From positions 1-8,399 of the forward strand of contig DAOVZA010000066.1 of the NCBI GenBank assembly GCA_030635405.1: 8,399 nt of DNA. The letters are read 5' to 3'. The number at the start of each line of letters is the position of its first letter. Positions within the stretch are counted from its first letter, which is position 1. Under the pieces are notes generated by a model. It worked only from the letters and a program-made list of their open reading frames with translations. It did no database searches and was not told where the DNA came from. Source of the stretch: Desulfocapsa sp. (GTDB taxonomy: Bacteria > Desulfobacterota > Desulfobulbia > Desulfobulbales > Desulfocapsaceae). The position numbers were made by a program, and so were the translations under genes. Positions 1-5,515 of this stretch are shown here, in pieces.

Positions 1-349
1 TAATCTCTGATTCATTAAGAAGATCCTGAGCAAATTCTTGGTTCACAGGAACATCGCCCATTGGCATCTGCCAGGTAGCGGTTGAAAGCGCAACCGGTGC
101 TCCCTTGCCTGTATGACTTGGACCAAGTAGAACAACAGTCTCCGGAATTTCAATTTGTTCTAGCGTTTCTGCTGCAACAGCCCCTGAATATACATATCCT
201 GCATGTGGAGATATTGCCGCCAGCACAGACTGTTTATGGCTGCCTTTAGATGCGCCATTGGAGAAATCCCGAATAGTTTGTCGTAGTGACTCATCATCTC
301 CAGGATAAAATCTGCCGGCAACGGCTGGTGTGCGGACGGGAGGATTCAT
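1..349 (-). CDS. MEMO family protein (AmmeMemoRadiSam system protein B), partial: N-terminal 116 codons
   Basis: The gene starts with ATG at 349 and is cut by the left window edge after residue 116. The N-terminus carries the family opening RTPAVAGRFYPGD (residues 6-18), then PHAGYVYSG (48-56) and LLGPSHTGKGAPVALS (74-89). These are hallmark blocks of the MEMO family, which has a class III extradiol dioxygenase-like fold. His49 in PHAGY and His79 in GPSHTG fit the first two metal-site histidines known in this family; the third lies outside the window. The family is named for genomic linkage with an AMMECR1-domain protein and a radical SAM protein, and its bacterial role is not settled. The start follows the cysS stop by one base. 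There is no good Shine-Dalgarno sequence (GGAG lies about 17 nt upstream), so translation is probably coupled to cysS. Whether AMMECR1 or radical SAM partners follow to the left cannot be seen. Confidence 0.92.
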   Translation of the reverse strand, partial: MNPPVRTPAVAGRFYPGDDESLRQTIRDFSNGASKGSHKQSVLAAISPHAGYVYSGAVAAETLEQIEIPETVVLLGPSHTGKGAPVALSTATWQMPMGDVPVNQEFAQDLLNESEI

Positions 350-350
350 A

Positions 351-1820
351 TCAGCTGCGCTTTACACTCCAGCCAGTTCCTTCAGGACCATCTTTGAGTT
401 CTATGCCCTTAGCCAGTAGTTCATCACGAATTTCATCACTTCGTCCCCAGTTTTTATCCGTTCGTGCTTGATTTCGATCCTGGATGAATGTTTGGATTTC
501 AGCTTCGCTAATACCAATTTTGGCAAGCATGGAAGCTTTTTTAGTGGCGAGGTAGGTAGCAGCATCTTCCTGAAGTATTCCCATGATACCAGCAAGTTTT
601 ACGATTTTTGCAGAACCTTCTTTTATAAGTGTGTAATCCTTTGTTGCGGGATTCTCAGGAAGCTGGCGCATGATTTTATTCATGACTTTTATTGTTTCAA
701 AAAGGCTTGCCTGCGCTTGGGCTGTGTTAAAGTCATTGTCCATCGCCTTTGTAAAGCGCTCTTCCAATGATTCAATTTTTTGTATGTCTTTTTTGCTAGC
801 TACAATTTCAGCTGTGTCTGAGTGCTTATCTTCAAGAGCATTTACAGCAGCAATACATTCATAGAGACGATCAAGGCCAGCCATGGCGTCCTGCATTGCA
901 GTTTCCGAGAAATCAAGGGGATTACGATACTGAGTGGAGAAGATAAAAAATCTGAGTACTTCAGGATGATAATGATCCAGAATATCCCTGATGGTCAGAA
1001 AATTACCAAGGGATTTTGACATTTTCTCATCACGAATAGTAACAAATCCGTGATGTATCCACATATTAACAAAGGGTTTGTCGTTGGCACCTTCACTTTG
1101 AGCAAGCTCATTTTCATGGTGCGGAAAGATCAGATCCTGTCCTCCTCCATGTATATCAAAGGTGGATCCAAGATATTTACGACTCATGGCAGAACATTCA
1201 ATATGCCAGCCTGGACGTCCTGCTCCCCATGGGCTTTCCCAACTCGGTTCTCCTGGTTTCGATGCTTTCCACAAAACAAAATCCATGGGATTTGTTTTGT
1301 TTTCATTCACCGAAACTCGGGCACCAGCGAGCATGTCATCCAGATTACGACCGGAAAGTTTACCGTAGTTCGCAAAGGAATTAACTTTATAATAAACATC
1401 TCCGCCTGAAGGGTAAGCCATGTCTTTATCAATGAGTTCACTGATCAGATCAACCATCTCCTGAATATGTTCAGTGGCTTTGGGCTCCATTGTGGGTCTG
1501 TCGATACCGAGCTTGTCCATATCAACATAGAACTCATCGATAAAACGATTGGCGAGTTCTTCAGTTGTGGTGTTTTGTTCTGCAGCCCGTGCGATGATTT
1601 TGTCATCAATATCAGTGAAATTTCTGATGTAGGTGACTTTGTTGCCACAATATCTCAAGTAGCGGACAATCATATCAAAGGCAAGTGCTGAGCGGGCATG
1701 CCCAATATGGCAGTAGTCATAGGAAGTGATTCCACAGACATAAAGTTTTATATGACCCGGCTCAATTGGCGTAAAGAGTTCTTTTTTTCGTGTAAGTGTG
1801 TTGTATATCTTAACTGGCAT
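351..1820 (-). CDS. cysS: Cysteinyl-tRNA synthetase
   Basis: This class I aminoacyl-tRNA synthetase charges tRNA-Cys with cysteine using ATP, in the cytosol. The 489-residue product has the normal family length (about 460-490). Visible motifs are the opening VKIYNTLTRKKE, the adenylate-site HIGH motif at residues 38-41 inside YCHIGHARS, and KMSKSLGN at 266-273. The expected zinc ligands are all present: Cys29 (YVCGIT), Cys209 (HIECSAMS), His234 and Glu238 (FPHHENE). The C-terminal region (about 310-489) is the helical and anticodon-binding part and ends GTGWSVKRS, as is usual. ATG at 1820 is the only reasonable start: the frame has a stop 60 nt upstream, and MPVKIYNT is the typical N-terminus. 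No clear Shine-Dalgarno sequence precedes it. It is the first gene of a minus-strand unit with the MEMO gene, divergent from ampG. Nothing suggests a T-box or other leader control. Confidence 0.98.
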   Translation of the reverse strand: MPVKIYNTLTRKKELFTPIEPGHIKLYVCGITSYDYCHIGHARSALAFDMIVRYLRYCGNKVTYIRNFTDIDDKIIARAAEQNTTTEELANRFIDEFYVDMDKLGIDRPTMEPKATEHIQEMVDLISELIDKDMAYPSGGDVYYKVNSFANYGKLSGRNLDDMLAGARVSVNENKTNPMDFVLWKASKPGEPSWESPWGAGRPGWHIECSAMSRKYLGSTFDIHGGGQDLIFPHHENELAQSEGANDKPFVNMWIHHGFVTIRDEKMSKSLGNFLTIRDILDHYHPEVLRFFIFSTQYRNPLDFSETAMQDAMAGLDRLYECIAAVNALEDKHSDTAEIVASKKDIQKIESLEERFTKAMDNDFNTAQAQASLFETIKVMNKIMRQLPENPATKDYTLIKEGSAKIVKLAGIMGILQEDAATYLATKKASMLAKIGISEAEIQTFIQDRNQARTDKNWGRSDEIRDELLAKGIELKDGPEGTGWSVKRS

Positions 1821-1939
1821 AATCGGTGTGTTTTGGTTCGGCTTTCGGCTGGATACCTGTTTGCTTTTAATCGGGAACTAAGGTTAATTAGTCACGTCGA
1901 GAAACAGTACCATAAATAGGTTGTGGGGAAAAGGGAAGA
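1821..1939. promoter_or_regulatory. Divergent cysS / ampG intergenic region
   Basis: These 119 bases must hold the promoters for cysS (minus) and probably ampG (plus), because the genes diverge. I cannot fix either promoter. For ampG the best pair is TTGCTT at 1861-1866 with TTAATT at 1884-1889 (17-bp spacer), which matches the -10 consensus only weakly. The region also has an AT-rich stretch around 1885-1920 and a short tandem repeat (1837-1850). No hairpin, riboswitch-like fold or leader peptide is apparent. Confidence 0.35.
1837..1850. repeat. Perfect tandem duplication of the 7-mer TTCGGCT
   Basis: TTCGGCT occurs twice back to back, 17-30 nt upstream of the cysS start codon. In the cysS transcript it reads AGCCGAA twice, in the untranslated leader. 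It may be chance, a slippage duplication or a small binding site. It is not part of any recognised element. Confidence 0.45.
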
Positions 1940-3295
1940 ATGAGCGAGAGTATGGAAGAAAGTAAGCAGAGCGTTGCGGAAGAAAAACCGAGTTTGTGGA
2001 AGGCATTAATGAACAAAAGAATGTTGATTTGTGTCTTCAATGGATTCACCGCTGGTCTCCCATTGTATTTTCTGGCACAGCTCATCCCAGCATGGTTAAG
2101 GAGTGAGAGTGTTGATCTGAAAACGATTGGTTTTTTTGGCCTGGTTTTGCTTCCTTTCTCTTTTAAGTATCTTTGGGCTCCTTTTCTCGACCGTTATGTA
2201 CCTCCATTTTTAGGAAGACGACGCGGCTGGATGATTGTGAGTCAGATTGGCCTGTTAATTTTTATGATATCGCTCTCTGTGCTAAACCCACAGGAAAATA
2301 TTCAAATGATTTTATATGTTGGTTTGGCCATTGGTTTTTTCTCGGCCACTCAGGATATTGTGCTTGATGCGTATCGTCGTGAATTGCTACCGGATAATGA
2401 ACTTGGGCTTGGAAGTTCCTTCTATGCAAATGCATATCGAGTTGCGGGGTTTATCCCTGGCGGGCTAGGATTGATTTTATCTGATTATATGCCGTGGTCC
2501 ATGGTTTTTATTGTGGTCTCTTTATTTATGCTGGTGGGGATTATTCATACTCTTGTTATTGGTGAGATTGACACACATGTTGCTCCACCAAAGTCTTTGC
2601 AGGAGGCTGTTGTTGAACCGTTTAAAGAGTTTTTTCTACGCGATGGCTTTAAGTCCGGACTACTGATTTTGCTATTCATCTTTTTCTACAAGTTTGGAGA
2701 TACAGTCGCAACAGCCCTGATAACACCGTTTTATCTCGATATGGGATTTTCAAAAACAATCATCGGCACAGTTGCGAAGGTGGTTGGTTTGTGGTCAATG
2801 TTGATTGGCGGGTTTGTCGGAGGACTGTTGATGTACCGAATGGGAATCAACAAGGCTCTGTGGATTTTTGGAATTGTTCAGGTGATGTCTATTTTTGGTT
2901 TTGCGATACTTAGTGAAGTGGGAGCAAATGTTTGGGTTTTGGGTGGTGTGGTTGCCTTTGAATATCTGGGTGTTGGTCTTGGATCCGCTGCTTTAATGGC
3001 ATTTATTGCAAAAAGTACAAATAAAAAATTTACCGGCACCCAGCTTGCTTTGCTTAGTTCGTTATTTGCTATTCCTAAGTCTTTTTCTGGAATTTTAGCA
3101 GGAGTTCTCGTTGAAGGTATTCAAGAAAAAGATGGAATGTTTTATTCTATTCTCGGTAACGTGAATGGAATAGGATATACGAATTTCTTTTTTGTTTGTG
3201 CGGTGTTGGCAATACCTGGGATGATATTGCTCCTATGGGTCGCTCCCTGGAATGGAGATGAAAAGGGAGAAGGTCAGAGTTCAGCAACTATATAG
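1940..3295 (+). CDS. ampG: AmpG-type muropeptide permease, MFS superfamily
   Basis: This 451-residue inner-membrane transporter belongs to the major facilitator superfamily. AmpG proteins import GlcNAc-anhydroMurNAc peptides from the periplasm for peptidoglycan recycling. Family blocks are clear: FTAGLPLYFL (36-45), FKYLWAPFLDR (75-85), LGRRRGWMIVSQ (91-102, the loop 2-3 basic motif), FFSATQDIVLDAYRRE (133-148), FYKFGDTVATALITPFYLDMG (249-269 region) and GTQLALLSSLFAIPKS (366-381). About twelve hydrophobic segments are visible. E. coli AmpG is longer (about 490 residues), so extra C-terminal helices may be missing here. ATG 1940 is taken as the start because purine-rich GGGGAAAAGGGAAG precedes it; ATG 1952 is an alternative with the same product from residue 5. 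It diverges from cysS and converges on mutY with a 34-bp gap. No ampR, ampD or beta-lactamase gene is nearby, so a recycling role is likelier than a resistance role. The substrate is inferred from the family. Confidence 0.9.
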   Translation: MSESMEESKQSVAEEKPSLWKALMNKRMLICVFNGFTAGLPLYFLAQLIPAWLRSESVDLKTIGFFGLVLLPFSFKYLWAPFLDRYVPPFLGRRRGWMIVSQIGLLIFMISLSVLNPQENIQMILYVGLAIGFFSATQDIVLDAYRRELLPDNELGLGSSFYANAYRVAGFIPGGLGLILSDYMPWSMVFIVVSLFMLVGIIHTLVIGEIDTHVAPPKSLQEAVVEPFKEFFLRDGFKSGLLILLFIFFYKFGDTVATALITPFYLDMGFSKTIIGTVAKVVGLWSMLIGGFVGGLLMYRMGINKALWIFGIVQVMSIFGFAILSEVGANVWVLGGVVAFEYLGVGLGSAALMAFIAKSTNKKFTGTQLALLSSLFAIPKSFSGILAGVLVEGIQEKDGMFYSILGNVNGIGYTNFFFVCAVLAIPGMILLLWVAPWNGDEKGEGQSSATI

Positions 3296-3329
3296 GAAGA
3301 GTCTTGAAGATGCTATCTGCTCTGCCTGA

Positions 3330-4412
3330 CTATGGAAGCTTGTTGGCCTTCATAAATTCTATGAGTTTCCTGTGTCCTGCCGAAAATGCATACTGATCGA
3401 GCTGTTTAAAAGGAAGCCAGTGGAATTCCTGAGCAGCATGCAGAACGGGATCGAGTTCTTGTTGTGCAAGACTCACCAGAAAACAGTGTAGAGTAACTTT
3501 GTAACGAGTGTAATGATGAATCGTTGCAGTGATTTTGGATTCAACCGTAACCTTCAGTTCAGTCTCTTCTAAAAATTCCCGAACAACCGTCTGCTCGGGA
3601 CGTTCTCCCTTCTCCAGTCTTCCCCCTGGAAATTCCCATAGTGAGCCCCAGACATCATCAGCAAGCCGTTGTTGAATAAATAGCTGTTCGTTATGAATAA
3701 GGACACCGGTGGCCATCTCAATGGGAATAATAGAAGTACTCTTTTTTGGGATAGGACGAACAGAAACAAGATCATATTTAAGCGCCAGACAGTGCTTAAC
3801 CAACGGACAAATCGAACAATTTGGTTTTTTGGGTCGACAGATAAGAGCGCCAAGTTCCATAAGGCCTTGATTGAAGTTTCTGGCATGATTATGAGGGAGG
3901 AGTTCTTCAGCCTTTTGCCAGTGCAGCCTTTTTGCTTCAGGGCTGCCTGAAATCAGATCAACATCAAAGAGTCGTGCAAAAATTCGTTCAACGTTGGCAT
4001 CCACCACCGGAACATTACGGTTAAAACTGATGGAGGCAATGGCTCCGGCGGTATATGGCCCAATTCCTGGCAGTTGCAGTAATTCTTGTCGATGGGCAGG
4101 AATTTCCCCTTGATACTGTTCTAGTATGAGTTTTGCAGTTCTACGGATATTTCTTGCCCTAGAGTAATAACCTAACCCTTCCCAGCATTTTAGTACCTGA
4201 TCCTCAGAGGCAGCAGCCAGTGTCTTAATATCGGGGAATGTCTCCATCCAATGATTAAAAAAGAGAGTTACCCTGTCCATCTGGGTTTGTTGAAGCATAA
4301 TTTCTGAAATCCAGACCTGATATGGCTCATAATTATGTCTCCACGGAAGGTCACGCTGGTTTTTGTCAAACCAGTTGAGTAGGGCATCCTGAAGATTTTT
4401 TGGCTCTGACAT
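3330..4412 (-). CDS. mutY: A/G-specific adenine DNA glycosylase (MutY) with Nudix-like C-terminal domain
   Basis: The enzyme removes adenine mispaired with 8-oxoguanine in base excision repair. The 360-residue product has a full helix-hairpin-helix glycosylase core: SEIMLQQTQ with catalytic Glu37, LPGIGPYTAGAIAS (114-127) as the hairpin, and VVDANV with catalytic Asp138. The [4Fe-4S] ligands are Cys192, Cys199, Cys202 and Cys208 with C-x6-C-x2-C-x5-C spacing, the same numbering as E. coli MutY. From about 228 a MutT-like domain follows, with FPGGRLEKGERPEQTVVREFLEE (261-283). That is an almost complete Nudix box, in which only the terminal Gly is replaced by Glu285. The 8-oxoG recognition loop reads HHYTRY (299-304). 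The start at ATG 4412 gives a standard N-terminus (WFDKNQRDLPWRHNYEPY) but has no evident Shine-Dalgarno sequence. It diverges from the flavodoxin gene and converges on ampG. No canonical terminator is seen in the 34 bp before ampG. Confidence 0.97.
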   Translation of the reverse strand: MSEPKNLQDALLNWFDKNQRDLPWRHNYEPYQVWISEIMLQQTQMDRVTLFFNHWMETFPDIKTLAAASEDQVLKCWEGLGYYSRARNIRRTAKLILEQYQGEIPAHRQELLQLPGIGPYTAGAIASISFNRNVPVVDANVERIFARLFDVDLISGSPEAKRLHWQKAEELLPHNHARNFNQGLMELGALICRPKKPNCSICPLVKHCLALKYDLVSVRPIPKKSTSIIPIEMATGVLIHNEQLFIQQRLADDVWGSLWEFPGGRLEKGERPEQTVVREFLEETELKVTVESKITATIHHYTRYKVTLHCFLVSLAQQELDPVLHAAQEFHWLPFKQLDQYAFSAGHRKLIEFMKANKLP

Positions 4413-4444
4413 GGGATTTGTAATTTAGAGAAAAGTTTTAAACA

Positions 4445-4473
4445 ATTACACAAAATACTTGCGCAACTCGTAA
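4445..4473 (-). promoter_or_regulatory. Possible sigma-70-type promoter for mutY
   Basis: On the minus strand TTACGA (4473-4468) and TGTAAT (4450-4445) are separated by 17 nt. TGTAAT differs from the consensus -10 hexamer by one base, but the -35 match is poor (3 of 6). A start near 4438 would leave a leader of about 25 nt before mutY. The spacer contains the TTGCGCAA palindrome, so a protein bound there would compete with polymerase. Confidence 0.28.
4459..4466. promoter_or_regulatory. Perfect palindrome TTGCGCAA, candidate operator
   Basis: This 8-bp self-complementary sequence sits in the mutY/flavodoxin divergent region. Its half sequence recurs in both arms of the hairpin at 4501-4524 (TTGCG-AAG and CTGCGCAA). 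Three related copies within 66 bp suggest a shared protein-binding motif, but the copies are short and could be chance. The regulator is unknown. Confidence 0.3.
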
Positions 4474-4500
4474 CAATTTCATACTGTTCATAATTGATAT

Positions 4501-4524
4501 TTGCGAAGTCGGAAGACTGCGCAA
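4501..4524 (+). repeat. Short inverted repeat / hairpin with GGAA loop upstream of the flavodoxin gene
   Basis: Arms TTGCGAAGTC (4501-4510) and GACTGCGCAA (4515-4524) pair over ten positions with one A-G mismatch, around the loop GGAA, which fits a GNRA tetraloop. No T-run follows (the next bases are CAACTACTG), so it is not an intrinsic terminator. It could be a structured 5' leader element of the flavodoxin mRNA or a DNA operator dyad. The ATG is about 75 nt downstream. Confidence 0.5.
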
Positions 4525-4565
4525 CAACTACTGATAACTGAAATATAAAAATAGAAGAAGAGTTT

Positions 4566-4571
4566 TATAAT
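4566..4571 (+). promoter_or_regulatory. TATAAT hexamer, possible -10 of the flavodoxin promoter
   Basis: An exact TATAAT lies 27 nt before the flavodoxin start codon. No good -35 hexamer is found 16-18 nt upstream, where the sequence is A/T-rich. If used, the transcript would start near 4578 with about 20 nt of leader, just enough for the ribosome site at 4587, and the hairpin at 4501-4524 would be outside the mRNA. A chance match in an AT-rich spacer is quite possible. Confidence 0.25.
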
Positions 4572-4586
4572 TATTTAAATGTAAAT

Positions 4587-4591
4587 GGAGG
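4587..4591 (+). promoter_or_regulatory. Strong Shine-Dalgarno site (GGAGG) of the flavodoxin gene
   Basis: TGGAGGA ends about 7 nt before ATG 4599, the best ribosome binding site in the window. It fixes the flavodoxin start and suggests efficient translation, unlike the neighbouring genes, which lack clear sites. Confidence 0.8.
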
Positions 4592-4598
4592 ATTTCTC

Positions 4599-5084
4599 AT
4601 GAAAAGTCTCGTTGTGTATTCATCAAAAAGTGGAAATACCAAAAAAGTAGCTGAAGCTGTTTATAATAATATCCCCGATGATAAAGAAATTTTTGCCATA
4701 GGCGATGCTCCTGATCCTGCTGGATATGATTTTGTTGCCGTAGGTTTCTGGTTACAGGCCGGACAACCTGATCCCGTTTCTCAGGAATATTTTGCAAAAA
4801 TTGGAGAGGGGCAGGATGTTTTTCTTTTTGCAACCCATGGTGCTGCGGTTGGTTCGCCACATGCTGAAAAAGCAATGGATAGTGCAAAATCAATGGTGGC
4901 TAAAGGCCATGTGGTTGCGACGTATTCCTGTGCTGGTCAGGTTGCCGAGAAATTCTTGGAAGTGGCAGCTAAAAAAGATCCTCAACCTCCATGGCTTGCT
5001 GATGCACCTGCAGCAGTAGGACATCCGGATGATATGGATCTGAAACATGTCGCTCGTTTGATTGAAGAACTCGATATGTTCTAG
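4599..5084 (+). CDS. Flavodoxin family protein
   Basis: The 161-residue soluble protein is predicted to bind FMN and shuttle electrons in the cytosol. The N-terminal strand and phosphate loop SLVVYSSKSGNTKKVAEAV (3-21) contain the T/S-x-S-G-N-T signature of flavodoxins. AGYDFVAVGFWLQAGQPD (41-58) and DVFLFATHGA (73-82) fit the second and third strands of the short flavodoxin family common in anaerobes, where the usual forms are GYDFV-x-GFW and F-x-T-x-GA. A cysteine follows the fourth strand (YSCAGQV, 109-115), as in that family. The length is typical. Some relatives are annotated BilS, the flavodoxin that accompanies bilirubin reductase BilR, but no BilR is visible here, so I do not transfer that name. 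The gene stands alone on the plus strand with its own strong ribosome site. It overlaps the convergent PGPGW gene by the 4 bases CTAG. Redox partners are unknown. Confidence 0.88.
   Translation: MKSLVVYSSKSGNTKKVAEAVYNNIPDDKEIFAIGDAPDPAGYDFVAVGFWLQAGQPDPVSQEYFAKIGEGQDVFLFATHGAAVGSPHAEKAMDSAKSMVAKGHVVATYSCAGQVAEKFLEVAAKKDPQPPWLADAPAAVGHPDDMDLKHVARLIEELDMF
5081..5084. other. CTAG carrying both stop codons of a convergent gene pair
   Basis: The flavodoxin stop is TAG at 5082-5084 on the plus strand. The PGPGW stop is TAG at 5083-5081 on the minus strand. The palindrome CTAG serves both, so the coding regions overlap by 4 bp and no spacer remains for a terminator between them. Confidence 0.9.
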
Positions 5085-5500
5085 CTGTTACTTTTGGTAA
5101 AAATAAATGGGCTTTTAGATCCTTTTGTTCTTATCCAGTTAAGCCCATTTTGCACTGAATGGAATCCTAATAGTTTGTCTGTCAGCATTCTTTTACCCAG
5201 AAAGTCCAGAAGGCTGATTCCAAGAATAATGGTGAGAATTCCCTGACCGGGCAGAAATAACATCAGCAGCCCTGCTATTATCAATACTGATCCAAAAAAG
5301 TAACGCAAACCACGAAGGAGGATGGATATCAATGGATGTTCATCCTCCTTTTTTTTATTTTCATGTAAGTGGATGAAGAAATTCTTATCAAGTCTCTGGA
5401 TTACAAGTGGAATAATAAGAAGACTCAGAAAGAAAGTGAATGTGGAGATAATACCAAGCCAGGGGAGTATGAAGCCGTAGGTATCAAGAAAAGTTTGCAT
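5081..5500 (-). CDS. PGPGW-family putative transmembrane protein
   Basis: This is a small (139-residue) predicted inner-membrane protein of unknown function. Hydrophobic segments lie at about 8-34 and 68-100, the second probably two helices broken at LPGQG (83-87). The block LLMLFLPGQGILTIILGISLL (78-98) is the signature of the PGPGW family, with Gln in place of the usual second Pro. A charged linker NKKKEDEH (48-55) separates the segments. The C-terminus NGLNWIRTKGSKSPF (118-132) is basic and likely cytosolic. ATG 5500 follows the prmA-like stop by 15 nt without a recognisable Shine-Dalgarno sequence, so it is probably the last gene of the DUF748-prmA-PGPGW transcript. Its stop codon lies in the same CTAG as the flavodoxin stop on the other strand. 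Confidence 0.75.
   Translation of the reverse strand: MQTFLDTYGFILPWLGIISTFTFFLSLLIIPLVIQRLDKNFFIHLHENKKKEDEHPLISILLRGLRYFFGSVLIIAGLLMLFLPGQGILTIILGISLLDFLGKRMLTDKLLGFHSVQNGLNWIRTKGSKSPFIFTKSNS
5105..5150 (+). terminator. Possible terminator of the flavodoxin transcript, inside the 3' end of the convergent gene
   Basis: AAATGGGCTT (5105-5114) and AAGCCCATTT (5141-5150) are perfect 10-bp complements around a 26-nt spacer. On the plus strand the right arm runs into TTTT, about 65 nt after the flavodoxin stop, as an intrinsic terminator might. On the minus strand the outer side reads ATTTATTTTT, so it could act both ways, but ribosomes translating the PGPGW gene would cover it there. The long spacer and short T-run make it imperfect. 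Confidence 0.4.
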
Positions 5501-5515
5501 GCAGTTTGTATGTGG

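Noticed and set aside
1050..1409. A 119-codon plus-strand open frame
   Set aside because: It lies wholly antisense to cysS, whose motifs and length are fully conserved. The product shows no recognisable family, and there is no ribosome site.
1821..1939. A T-box or other amino-acid-responsive leader before cysS
   Set aside because: The region is only 119 bp and is shared with the divergent ampG. No terminator/antiterminator pair or T-box core sequence is visible, and T-boxes are largely a Gram-positive feature.
1940..3295. A beta-lactamase induction locus (ampG with ampR/ampC)
   Set aside because: Only the permease is present. Neighbours are cysS and mutY, with no LysR regulator or beta-lactamase.
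3296..3329. An intrinsic terminator between the convergent ampG and mutY genes
   Set aside because: The 34-bp gap holds no GC-rich stem followed by a T-run on either strand. The best complement (GTCAG with CTGAC) is only 5 bp.
4599..5084. Flavodoxin-like gene as WrbA, NrdI or a confirmed BilS
   Set aside because: WrbA is longer and has a distinct second loop. NrdI is expected next to nrdE/F. BilS would need a neighbouring bilR, which is absent. Only the flavodoxin family is supported.
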